Assembly (NCBI GenBank): GCA_949752745.1
Contig: OX457026.1
Span: forward strand, 45,415,239 to 45,479,238
DNA length: 64,000 bases
Direction: 5' to 3'
DNA from: Protula sp. h YS-2021
Taxonomy: Eukaryota; Annelida; Polychaeta; Sabellida; Serpulidae
Positions 36,747 to 44,181 of this stretch are shown here, piece after piece. Both the position numbers and the translations under genes were made by a program. Within the stretch, counting starts at the first letter, position 1; the number at the start of each line of letters is the position of its first letter. Under the pieces are notes generated by a model that was not told the origin of the DNA, ran no database searches, and worked only from the letters and a program-made list of their open reading frames with translations.

Positions 36747-37097
36747 AGTAGGGTGAAAACGGGGGTTCCAGCCCACTTTGTGACGTCATACTGTCTGGAA
36801 GTGACGTCATAGCGTCTGGACCGGAAGTGTTGTCTGGACCGGAAGTGTTGTCTGGACCGGAAGTGTTGTCTGGACCGGAAGTGTTGTCTGGACCGGAAGT
36901 GACGTCATGATAAGCGTTAGAATAGGCGCGGCCATCCATGACGTGATAATGACGTCATGATGACGTCATACTGTCTGGAGCGAAAGTCCGGAGCGAAAGT
37001 TGCTTGAAAGTGTTGGCCGAGTCAATCATCATGAAGCCAACGAACTCCACCTGTCAATCAGTGTAACCATGGCAACAGACCCTAAAAAGCCAGGACC
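36747..37097. repeat. Left terminal inverted repeat
   Basis: Mirrors 53190-53507 base for base apart from copy number and a few substitutions. It holds five TGACGTCA octamers (full CRE palindromes) and five tandem GTCTGGACCGGAAGTGTT-type 18-bp units, each with the ETS core ACCGGAAGTG; the right repeat has three units. Polinton termini are thought to bind the protein primer of the polymerase. The transcription-factor sites suggest the termini also act as promoter/enhancer for the outward genes. Confidence 0.93.
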
Positions 37098-37400
37098 CCC
37101 CCCCCCCCCTCGAAATTGTGATTTTTGCATATTTATCCGTTTCAGACGATTCTGAACGTTTTTCATTTTTTTTGGGTCGACCGACCCCCCCCCCCCCCCT
37201 CGAAATTGTGATTTTTGCATATTTATCCGTTTCAGACGTTTCTGAACATTTTTCATTTTTTGGGTCGACCGACCCCCCCCCCCCCCTCGAAATTGTGATT
37301 TTTGCATATTTATCCGTTTCAGACGATTCTGAACATTTTTCATTTTTTTGGGTCGACCGACCCCCCCCCCCCCCCCCCCCTCGAAATCGTGATTTTTGCA
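37098..37400. repeat. Inner minisatellite of the left terminus (poly-C/GGGTCGACC unit)
   Basis: Three to four ~87-bp units consist of a poly-C run, TCGAAATTGTGATTTTTGCA, 'tatttatccgtttcagacg', a 'gaacatttttcattttt' run and GGGTCGACCGACC. The right terminus has six units in inverted orientation (52664-53195). Pro-rich frames through it are not genes, although the stretch stays open into the first gene. Confidence 0.9.
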
Positions 37401-37405
37401 GATGT

Positions 37406-37813
37406 ATGACTATGGATGACGTCTTCAAAGTGAACTATATTGACTATGTGTTTTCAAAGCTTCCTTCTTTTGAATCGGATTGGATGCTGCAAGTGAAGAA
37501 TTTGCATGTGCATTGGGAAGCTGTGGGAAAGGCTATTCCAAGAGATCGTTTCATCCGCTCGTTTCTACATGAATGTGAAGAACTGCATTTACTATCAACT
37601 TACAACATTGATTTAGCATTTATCAACGCGAATACAATTTGGGCAACTGACCTCATGTTAGTTGTAGCTACTAGAATTATTCTACATTATGATGATGATG
37701 TTCCAAATAATGCATCAGACCTTGTTCGATTCAACCATGGACGAGTTGAAGTGAACTCAAAAGTTTGCAAGTTCTTTGAAAAGAAAGCTGACTCAGCAGA
37801 TAGTTGGGTATAA
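37406..37813 (+). CDS. Polinton accessory protein A (paralogue of the 38593 gene)
   Basis: 135 codons from the ATG at 37406; a second ATG, at 37412, gives MDDVFKVNYID and could be used instead. No known domain. The N-terminal pattern MD-x-x-FK-x-x-YID-x4-KL-x-S, a following (H/F)W(E/D)xV and FLxEC are shared with the product of 38593-39089, so the two look like an old duplication. It is acidic and predicted helical. It is the first gene inside the left terminus and is presumably driven by it. Its 3' end contains the Maf-type site and TATA box of the next gene. Confidence 0.7.
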   Translation: MTMDDVFKVNYIDYVFSKLPSFESDWMLQVKNLHVHWEAVGKAIPRDRFIRSFLHECEELHLLSTYNIDLAFINANTIWATDLMLVVATRIILHYDDDVPNNASDLVRFNHGRVEVNSKVCKFFEKKADSADSWV

Positions 37814-37816
37814 AAG
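37786..37816 (+). promoter_or_regulatory. Internal promoter: Maf/AP-1 site plus TATA box
   Basis: AGCTGACTCAGCA (37786-37798) matches the T-MARE consensus TGCTGACTCAGCA at 12 of 13 positions. Ten bases on, TATAAAAG (37809-37816) overlaps the TAA stop of the upstream gene. A second ACTCAGCAGA copy is at 37824-37833. The arrangement resembles the polymerase promoter at 51543-51696 and should start transcription near 37840, before the ATG at 37894. Confidence 0.65.
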
Positions 37817-37893
37817 GGAGTGAACTCAGCAGAGTGGAGTCATTTCTCAGCAGACAGTTGGAGGGAGTGGATCATCAATACATTGTGGCAGTC

Positions 37894-38565
37894 ATGGAGA
37901 ACAAGACAAGCAACGCAGCGCAGCGTAACGCAGCAGCGCAGCGCAGCAGCAGCAGCAGCTTTAAAATTAGTGCTAACTTAACCATTACTGTGAAGCATGG
38001 AGAATATGGGCCATTTCTACGCATCACACGTGGAGAGAGATGGTGTGCTTATTCACCATCTTTGTGGAAGATTGTGTGCCAGAGCTTGAAAAATTTACGC
38101 GACATTGGCTTCAAACTATACTTAACGCAAACGAAGTGGCTTGAAGTCATTTCATACTTGGATATGCGCCATGTGAGTTTTGTGCGCACGTCACGGTTTG
38201 AAGGGAAAGAATACACACATCACATCAACATGAATGATGGTGAATGGGAGACACTGCTTCAGGAGATGGACAACATCAACTCAGCCCTATCACCATGTGA
38301 GGAATGTCATGACAAGAAAACGATCATCAAGCTGCAAAAGGATGGTCGGATGAAGGTGTCAAAGCTATCCAAGAAAAGACTGGCTGAAGTTCAGTTGGAG
38401 AACATGAATGTGCAAAATCAACTTGGACTTACCTGCGACTATTGTGGTGCTTGTGGATATGTGGAGGATTATCAGTGCCACTGCCACAAGTATAATTGCA
38501 AGTTGTGTGAACCAAACAACTTCTGCGGCAAGTGTGGAGTACTTAAAGTCAGTGAAGCAAAGTAA
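37894..38565 (+). CDS. Tandem PC4-like / zinc-binding protein
   Basis: 223 codons. The start is the ATG at 37894, about 80 bp after the TATA box. After a Ser/Gln/Ala-rich leader (CAG repeat) come two segments in the PC4/SUB1-like pattern: ITVKHGEYGPFLRITRGE...YSPSLWKIV, then YLTQTKWLEVISYL...VSFVRTSRFEGK...INMNDGEWETLLQEMDNI. The closing beta strand plus 'xEWxxLLxxL' helix recurs in four minus-strand genes (46396-47761). The C-terminal third is Cys/His-rich (CEECHDKK; CDYCGACGYV...CHCHKYNCKLC...CGKCG), probably zinc ribbons. A role in binding single-stranded DNA during protein-primed replication is inferred, not shown. Confidence 0.7.
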   Translation: MENKTSNAAQRNAAAQRSSSSSFKISANLTITVKHGEYGPFLRITRGERWCAYSPSLWKIVCQSLKNLRDIGFKLYLTQTKWLEVISYLDMRHVSFVRTSRFEGKEYTHHINMNDGEWETLLQEMDNINSALSPCEECHDKKTIIKLQKDGRMKVSKLSKKRLAEVQLENMNVQNQLGLTCDYCGACGYVEDYQCHCHKYNCKLCEPNNFCGKCGVLKVSEAK

Positions 38566-38592
38566 AAAGCCCACAAGACACACTGAATCAAG

Positions 38593-39089
38593 ATGGATGC
38601 ATGTTTTAAAAATGCTTATATTGACTTGATGATTGCTAAACTTGCTAGCTGTGGCACTCCAGACTATCAACTTTATCATTTGGATGCTTTTTGGGATGTT
38701 GTACATCATAGTCTTGATGTGATTGAACTGCATTCAAGATTTCTTGGAGAATGTCATAAAATTGGAATAGAAGAAGATCCTGACTTTGACTTTGATTCTG
38801 CGCTTTATTCTGCTCGCACTGATGTGGAAGTATATTTCACCGTAGTTGACTATTTGAGAGATTGTTGTAAAGAAGAAGAGGAAACCGAGCAGCTTTATCA
38901 GGTAAGTTATAAAAACCTTTTTAAACATGTTTATGACAACATAGTGAATTGATAACAATGTTTTTCTTACTAGCAAATTTAGTTTTATGTGAGTGGTTTC
39001 AACGTAAACAAAGAAAGAATATGATAGAAGAGGCAGCAAATATATTAAAAGATATTTTATTACAGGAAGAAACCGACATGTCAGAATAA
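38593..39089 (+). CDS. Polinton accessory protein B, spliced (paralogue of the 37406 gene)
   Basis: The first exon, 38593-38901 (103 codons), ends CAG|GTAAGT. An acceptor TTTTATTACAG ends at 39065, and the second exon, 39066-39089, adds seven residues before TAA in the same phase. Intron length is 164 bp. Without splicing the frame would stop at 38952 (119 codons). The N terminus MDACFKNAYIDLMIAKL and the FLGEC motif align with protein A. It is acidic and helical with no known domain. Splicing implies nuclear transcription by the host machinery. Confidence 0.65.
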
Positions 39090-39110
39090 AACAGCAGAAG
39101 CAAAGTCAAC

Positions 39111-39534
39111 ATGGAGAATCTTGTACTATTCAGCAGTCATAAGGACGTTCTTTCAAACATGTTTCCAACACGACTTGAAAAGTATGGACATGGACAAGTG
39201 AAGCGTTGTATCAATATGAGAAAGCAGTGTTTCATCACCGCCAAGATATTGCTTCAGCCATTATGTCATCCAGAAATGGATATGAAGCAAAACGTATTGC
39301 TAAAGGGATAAAGCCATGTCCTAACCAGTGAAGAGAAGTAAAATGCAAGATGTTTTACAAGTCAAATGGAATCAGTGTGTATTGTTTCGCAACAAGTTGA
39401 AAGAATGTAAAGACAAAACTTTAGTTGAAGCAACGTATGATCATTGGTGGGGAGCTGGTGTGAAACAAGTGTCATCTGGATATCCTGGTCAGAATATTAT
39501 GGGAAAGTTGTTAGAACTGTTGTGTGAGACTTGA
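39111..39534 (+). pseudogene. Broken NADAR (YbiA-like) domain gene
   Basis: Three successive frames carry consecutive pieces of the NADAR fold. From the ATG at 39111 comes FSSHKDVLSNMFP; a second frame holds SEALYQYEKAVFHHRQ and EAKRIAKGIK; the third (from about 39340) has QDVLQVKWNQ, LVEATYDHWWGAGV and YPGQNIMGKLL. The breaks are a frameshift near 39195-39205, an in-frame TGA at 39329-39331 and a frameshift near 39337. NADAR proteins act on ADP-ribosylated bases or N-glycosidic bonds (for example YbiA, and NADAR antitoxins that reverse DNA guanine ADP-ribosylation). In an animal Polinton the role could be reversal of host ADP-ribosylation; this is inference. Confidence 0.75.
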
Positions 39535-39598
39535 TGTGCAGACGTGTGAACATGGAGAAGTGTGTTAAGTGAACAGCAACTGGAAAAAACTTGCTGAA

Positions 39599-39752
39599 TT
39601 TGACAGACTTATGCTACATTGCCGGAGCAGCATAACCTGACAGACTTGTGCTACATTGCCGGAGCAGCATAACTTGCTAAACCTGACAGACTTGTGCTAC
39701 ATTGCCGGAGCAGCATAACTTGCTAAACCTGACAGACTTGTGCTGCATTGCA
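39599..39752. repeat. 46-bp tandem repeat
   Basis: Four partial or complete units of CTGACAGACTTGTGCTACAT, TGCCGGAGCAGCATAACTTG, CTAAAC lie just before the next gene. They could be leader sequence or a regulatory repeat. GCCGGAGCAGC may fold. Confidence 0.8.
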
Positions 39753-39771
39753 AGACTCACAAGACTGCATA

Positions 39772-40104
39772 ATGGCGGACATGACACTGAGACAATATAT
39801 TGTGCAAAAAGCTTATTGTGAAGAAATGTTATCAGCTGTAAAAAAGTTTGCCTATTTAGTCTGTCCTGCTTGTCAACATGAAGAGTGTCAAGAACATACT
39901 TGTCATACTGCATGTGTTTATACATATTGGAATGAAGCTAAATATTACATTCATTTAGATAAAGTGTTAGAGAATGCAAATCAACGTTGTGAGAAATATG
40001 GTGTAGATGCTATTACATTGGATGAACTCAGTCATTGGTTAGTGTTCATTGAAGACCAATGGTCTCCAGTGATTCATACCATTGTATCTATACTTGATTT
40101 GTAA
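39772..40104 (+). CDS. Polinton accessory protein with a Cys/His cluster
   Basis: 110 codons from the ATG at 39772 (MADMTLRQYIVQKAYCEEML). A likely metal-binding loop CPACQHEECQEHTCHTAC (residues about 38-55) is followed by helices ending ISILDL-like (TIVSILDL). No known domain. Its size and acidic helical character resemble accessory proteins A and B, so it may be a further diverged member, but I cannot align it convincingly. It sits between the NADAR remnant and the integrase. Confidence 0.55.
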   Translation: MADMTLRQYIVQKAYCEEMLSAVKKFAYLVCPACQHEECQEHTCHTACVYTYWNEAKYYIHLDKVLENANQRCEKYGVDAITLDELSHWLVFIEDQWSPVIHTIVSILDL

Positions 40105-40209
40105 AAAACTTGTTAGTTAAGTTATAAATGCATGTTAGTTAAGTGATGTTGGTTGAGTTATAAAATAAAAGCTGTTCTGTTGAGAAGGTGGTTTTCATTC
40201 GGTGTGACC

Positions 40210-41310
40210 ATGTCGACGTGGAAAGACTACTTGACTGATATTTACTTCAAACCTGGACAGCCTGGAGCATTTGCTGGTCCTTACAAACTGTATCACATCT
40301 TAAGAAAACATAATCAACCAGTTACACAGTCACAAGTGAAGAAATGGCTGCAGGATCAAGATGCTTTCAGTTTACTACAACCTGTCAAATACAGGTTCAA
40401 AAGACAACGTGTGATTACACGTGGCATTGATGACATGTGGGATATTGATTTGGCTGATATGGGAAACATAGCTCCCTATAATGATGACATACGCTTTTTA
40501 CTCATTGTCATTGATGTGTTTTCCAAATATGTCTGGGTACAGCCAATACCTAATAAATCACATACCAGCGTCATACAAGCTTTCCAAAAGATTTTTCATG
40601 ACACACGACGAAGACCGCGAACTCTAAGGTCTGATAAAGGAACAGAATTTAAAAATAGATGGGTAAAAGCATTTTTGAAGAAAGAAGGCATTCATGCTTA
40701 TACCACAAAGAATGAAACCAAAGCCAACTTTGCTGAAAGAGTCATTCGTACTCTGAAGGGAATGATGTATCGGTATTTTCTACATAATCAAACTTACCGT
40801 TACTTAGACATTCTTCCAGACTTGGTGTACAATTACAACCATAGACCTCATGGTTCTCTTCCTAATAAATATGCTCCAGCCGAGATTCGTAAAGACAACG
40901 AATCAAAAGTGTGGAAGTATATGTATGTCGACAAACTGAAATTGAAACCGAAGAAGAAGAAGTATAAATTTAACATTGGCGATCATGTTCGCATTTCTCA
41001 CATTAAATATGTGTTTCAACGCGATTATCACATCAAATGGACGCAAGAAGTCTTCATTGTCACACATCGTTGTAAGAAGCAAGGAATACATTTGTATCGT
41101 GTGAAAGACTTTTTAGACGAAGATATTGATGGCCATTTCTATGAAGAAGAACTGCAGAAAGTGACCAAAGATATTGAATCTATTTATAGAATTGAAAAAG
41201 TCTTGAAAACACGTAAAAGACGAGGAGGTGTGAAAGAATTATTTGTCAAGTGGTTAGGTTGGCCAAACAAGTTTAACAGTTGGGTGAAAGAAACAGACAT
41301 TCAACAATGA
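40210..41310 (+). CDS. Polinton integrase with C-terminal chromodomain
   Basis: Retroviral-type (rve) integrase that inserts the element, 366 codons from ATG 40210 (MSTWKDYLTDIYF). Catalytic D-D-E: WDIDLADM (D about 80), LRSDKGTEF (D142) and ANFAERVIRTLK (E176). NYNHRPHGSLPNKYAPAE follows, typical of Polinton and Ty3-like enzymes. After a basic linker (KLKLKPKKKKYKF), the last ~45 residues form a chromodomain (YRIEKVLKTRK...ELFVKWLGWPNKFNSWV), which probably steers integration to marked chromatin. No lesion. The stop overlaps the ATPase ATG (ATGA). AT-rich 'gttataaaataaaa' upstream (40155-40170) may hold promoter or polyadenylation signals. Confidence 0.95.
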   Translation: MSTWKDYLTDIYFKPGQPGAFAGPYKLYHILRKHNQPVTQSQVKKWLQDQDAFSLLQPVKYRFKRQRVITRGIDDMWDIDLADMGNIAPYNDDIRFLLIVIDVFSKYVWVQPIPNKSHTSVIQAFQKIFHDTRRRPRTLRSDKGTEFKNRWVKAFLKKEGIHAYTTKNETKANFAERVIRTLKGMMYRYFLHNQTYRYLDILPDLVYNYNHRPHGSLPNKYAPAEIRKDNESKVWKYMYVDKLKLKPKKKKYKFNIGDHVRISHIKYVFQRDYHIKWTQEVFIVTHRCKKQGIHLYRVKDFLDEDIDGHFYEEELQKVTKDIESIYRIEKVLKTRKRRGGVKELFVKWLGWPNKFNSWVKETDIQQ

Positions 41311-41966
41311 AGCATCCATTTACATGTTTGGTCTCTGGACCTACAGGCAGTGGCAAAACGTCTCTGGTGAAGGAAATTCTAGAACAAAAGTTGATTCAAC
41401 CCTCTCCAAAAAGCATTTTATGGCTCTATGCAGCAGATCAGCCTTTGTACAAGGGAATGAAAGGTGTGGAATTTTACCAAGGCATTCCAGATGACATTGA
41501 AGAGCGTTTTAACCCGAAGAAACCAAACTTACTTATCATTGATGACTTAATGACGAAATGTCATAGTGATGAGCGAATGACACGTCTCTTTAGTGTTGGC
41601 AGCAGTCATCAAAATCTAAGCATTATCTTTATTGTGCATAATTTATTCCATCATGGGAAAGAGATGCGAAATATTAGTTTGAATACACATTATATCATTC
41701 TGTTTAAAAATCCGAGAGACAGTCAACAAATTAGTACATTGGCGCGGCAAATGTATCCTGGAAGATCTCAATTTCTCATAGAAGCCTATCAAGATGCTAC
41801 TAGCAAACCTCATGGTTATTTATTCATTGATTTAAAACCAAAGACAAATGATCAACTACGTATTCGTACAGGCATTTTACCAAAAGATACACATTATGTA
41901 TATATTGATAAAGCAGTGTATGAACAAGAACCAACTCATTTGACCATTCGCAGTCAAGATGTCTAA
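41307..41966 (+). CDS. Packaging ATPase (FtsK/HerA, A32-like)
   Basis: 219 codons from the ATG at 41307, which overlaps the integrase stop. Walker A SGPTGSGKTS (residues 10-19) and Walker B NLLIIDDLM (about 74-82) are intact, and a Gln/His-containing sensor region (SHQNLSIIFIVHNLFHHGK) follows. The family pumps genomes into capsids in Polinton-like viruses, adenovirus-related elements and large DNA viruses. Downstream gene overlap is 8 bp. Frame open and motif-complete, so probably functional. Confidence 0.95.
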   Translation: MKHPFTCLVSGPTGSGKTSLVKEILEQKLIQPSPKSILWLYAADQPLYKGMKGVEFYQGIPDDIEERFNPKKPNLLIIDDLMTKCHSDERMTRLFSVGSSHQNLSIIFIVHNLFHHGKEMRNISLNTHYIILFKNPRDSQQISTLARQMYPGRSQFLIEAYQDATSKPHGYLFIDLKPKTNDQLRIRTGILPKDTHYVYIDKAVYEQEPTHLTIRSQDV

Positions 41967-42285
41967 ACGTATTCGAGCGAACCAGCCGTTTCTTCATTTG
42001 CTTGCACGCAGTGGGCCTAAACGACGTAAATCCTTGCTACAGCAAGCTGCAAAGGAGGAATTAACAAGCTTGTTTGAAATTTGTTTGAATATATTGCAAG
42101 GACATTTACCCTTAAGCTCAAAACGGTTTAAGGAATTTAAACGTGAACGTCATACGCTTCGTACTCTAGCAGATAAGAAGATATCCCTTCGACGAAAAAA
42201 GAAGTTGATTAATCAGAAAGGAGGATTCATTGGAGCTATTGCTAGATTGGCATTACCTTTGTTAGCCAAACTGCTGCTAAAATGA
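41959..42285 (+). CDS. Small basic core/membrane-active virion-type protein
   Basis: 108 codons. Basic and Leu-rich, with LRTLADKKISLRRKKKLI, then QKGGFIGAIA and a hydrophobic amphipathic tail ending in ALPLLAKLLLK. The GG dipeptide before the hydrophobic tail resembles adenain cleavage sites (xGG|x), so the protease at 45552 may release the tail. Placement between ATPase and capsid genes matches the small virion proteins of Polintons, compared by some with adenovirus pVI/pX. The role is inferred from position and composition. Start ATG at 41959; it ends in an ATGA overlap. Confidence 0.75.
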   Translation: MSKRIRANQPFLHLLARSGPKRRKSLLQQAAKEELTSLFEICLNILQGHLPLSSKRFKEFKRERHTLRTLADKKISLRRKKKLINQKGGFIGAIARLALPLLAKLLLK

Positions 42286-42863
42286 AACATACGATGAAAA
42301 TGGTCCTCATTTCTGAATATGAATATAAAATGTTGCTAGAAAAGAAGGGAAAAGATGGTGAAATCAAAACGAAAGTGAATACACTTTTACGTGGGAAACG
42401 AACACGTGAAAAGGCTATAGAAATATCTCAACTTCTTGGTCGTCATTTACGAACAAGTCAGTCTAGGCAGCAAAAGCCCTCATCATCATCATCATCACCT
42501 GAAAAGCCAGAAAAGTTATTTTTAAGTCATTTTCAACCTATCTATCATGGAAAAATAACACAACTTTTAGCAGAACTGAAGAAATATGGTACGACATGGT
42601 CAGACAAGAATGAACTTGTGTTGAAAACGGGCGATATTATCACAAATTCCAACATGGTTGATTTGATGAAAGAAGCATTGGTGGCGACAAGAAGAAAAGC
42701 ACGAGCCATACCACCACATGGTTGGCATCCGTTTATCCAGGAAATTGTTGATGCTAATATTCCAAAAACAATGTTTAGTAAAAAGACCACTCGTGACGAC
42801 ATTACAACAGAAATGAAACAACGTCAACAAAGACAGTTTCCTGAAGGATGGGAAAATTTTTAA
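42282..42863 (+). CDS. Conserved Polinton virion-associated protein
   Basis: 193 codons from the ATG at 42282. The N terminus MKMVLISEYEYKMLLEK is followed by a Lys-rich helix, a Ser-rich linker (residues about 70-76) and a C-terminal domain with YGTTWSDKNELVLKTGDII, SNMVDLMKEAL and PHGWHPFIQEIVDANIP. Proteins of this architecture (short N-terminal 'V.I..YE' segment, linker, 'G..I..SNI..L' domain) recur between ATPase and penton genes in Polintons; I recall no assigned biochemical role. It overlaps the next gene by 16 bp. Confidence 0.7.
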   Translation: MKHTMKMVLISEYEYKMLLEKKGKDGEIKTKVNTLLRGKRTREKAIEISQLLGRHLRTSQSRQQKPSSSSSSPEKPEKLFLSHFQPIYHGKITQLLAELKKYGTTWSDKNELVLKTGDIITNSNMVDLMKEALVATRRKARAIPPHGWHPFIQEIVDANIPKTMFSKKTTRDDITTEMKQRQQRQFPEGWENF

Positions 42864-43069
42864 CATGGCTGAAAGAGCTATGTTGTTGTTGTGAGGAAGA
42901 TAAACCAACTATTCCTGTAAAAATAAGATGTACAAGTGCTTGTTGTGAAGGAGAAGTCATAGATCATGTAGATCATCATCATGATGTGAAAGACCATTTG
43001 CATACTTGGTCGAATGGCGCGCGCTATCGTGAAGTATATAGACAACGTCAACGCACCTATACCATTTAG
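42848..43069 (+). CDS. Putative lipid-anchored Cys-rich small protein
   Basis: 73 codons. The N terminus MGKFLTWLKELCCCC has Gly2 and Thr6, the N-myristoylation arrangement (MGKxxS/T also occurs in neuronal calcium sensors), plus a Cys4 cluster suitable for palmitoylation. CTSACCEGE and a His-rich stretch (DHVDHHHDVKDHLH) could bind metal. Basic tail. It lies between two structural genes with overlapping ends, suggesting a late virion or membrane-associated product. The lipidation reading is inference. Confidence 0.65.
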   Translation: MGKFLTWLKELCCCCEEDKPTIPVKIRCTSACCEGEVIDHVDHHHDVKDHLHTWSNGARYREVYRQRQRTYTI

Positions 43070-43077
43070 TTCCCATC

Positions 43078-43839
43078 ATGGAGTCGAATAGTTTTTACAT
43101 TACTTTGCCTAGCAATGCGAGTATGAACTATTCTCCCAAGAACAAGGCTTCGAATTATCAAATTCGTATGCCTCGAACCATTTATCTGAACGGAAAATAT
43201 GAAGTGGCTTTAGCTGAAATTCAATATCCACATACATGGACAACGATGAGACATGGCATGGACTACTCTATTCAGTATCGACAACAACCACTGACAGAGA
43301 CACTTGAGACTATTAATATTCCTTATGGCTACTATAGATCCATACAAGAAATATGTCAGGCAGTGAATGAAGAAGCAACTAATTCTATGAAAGATGATCT
43401 TAAAGAAGCTATTCGGATAAAGTATGATAAGATTAGACGAAGTGTGTTTCTATTTCTAAATTATGGATTTGAAGTGTCCTTTTCCGCTGGATTGGCTGAG
43501 ATTTTAGGATTTATCCCAGATCAATGGTATACTGAAACATGTACAGCTGAACATAAAGCGGATGTGAAACAGGGATTTTATACACTTTATGTGTATTGTA
43601 GCATTTGTGAACCACAAGTTGTTGGTGATTATTATGTTCCGTTACTACGTTCTGTTGGCATACAAGGTCATGATGGCGACATTATCATGAAAACGTACGG
43701 CGAACCGCATTATGTTCCTGTAAACACATCCAAATTTGACATGATAGAAATGAATATTAAGGACGACACAGGTTATAATGTTCCATTTCAAACTGGAAAG
43801 GTGATCTGTAAACTTCATTTTCGACCAAAAGCAATATGA
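43078..43839 (+). CDS. Minor capsid protein (penton, single jelly-roll)
   Basis: 253 codons from ATG 43078. It begins ESNSFYITLPSNASMNYSPKNKASNYQIRMP and continues with GKYEVALAEIQYPHTW, typical of Polinton penton proteins. Beta-rich throughout, with ...CEPQVVGDYYVPLLRSV near the C-terminal third. It should occupy the five-fold vertices of a capsid built from the 44182 protein. Ends in an ATGA overlap with the following gene. Frame intact. Confidence 0.9.
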   Translation: MESNSFYITLPSNASMNYSPKNKASNYQIRMPRTIYLNGKYEVALAEIQYPHTWTTMRHGMDYSIQYRQQPLTETLETINIPYGYYRSIQEICQAVNEEATNSMKDDLKEAIRIKYDKIRRSVFLFLNYGFEVSFSAGLAEILGFIPDQWYTETCTAEHKADVKQGFYTLYVYCSICEPQVVGDYYVPLLRSVGIQGHDGDIIMKTYGEPHYVPVNTSKFDMIEMNIKDDTGYNVPFQTGKVICKLHFRPKAI

Positions 43840-44177
43840 AAGCTTATACACACGATCCGTCTGCATATCGCAACCATTTTCTTCGTCAAGTGGGCGGGGA
43901 ATTACCAGGATTCAAAGGAGCGCGAATCCAATATGGCGATGGTATTGGTTCGATACTGGGATCATTGGCTCGCTAAGCTATTCCACTACTTAAGGCTGGG
44001 GCTAAGATCGTTGCGCCACATCTTAAGAAGGCTGCAAAGAATGTCGCGAAAGATGTGACGGGTCGAGTAGCAGAACGTGTGTTTGGTGAACAAAAGCGTA
44101 TGCAACCGACGAAACGTGCCAGAAGACGAAAAACAGCCAGACGGATAACATCAAAATATCGCAAAGATATCTTTTGA
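43836..44177 (+). pseudogene. Core-type basic virion protein with an internal stop
   Basis: ATG at 43836 (overlapping the penton stop) opens MKAYTHDPSAYRNHFLRQ, then VGGELPGFKGARIQYGDGIG, an adenain-type GG site and a Gly-rich motif. A TAA at 43974-43976 cuts the frame after 46 codons. The same frame then continues open for 66 codons, very Lys/Arg/Ala-rich (KAGAKIVAPHLKKAAKNVAK...RRKTARR), to TGA 44175-44177. The product resembles small DNA-condensing or pVI-like proteins of Polintons. The single stop suggests recent inactivation, or an assembly error. Re-initiation at an internal ATG could give only a short tail. Confidence 0.75.
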
Positions 44178-44181
44178 AATC

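Noticed and set aside
37118..37405. Upstream extension of the first Polinton gene through the poly-C minisatellite (Pro-rich)
   Set aside because: The translated part is the terminal satellite, with C-runs of variable length that would shift frame between copies; the ATG at 37406 is the first one after it.
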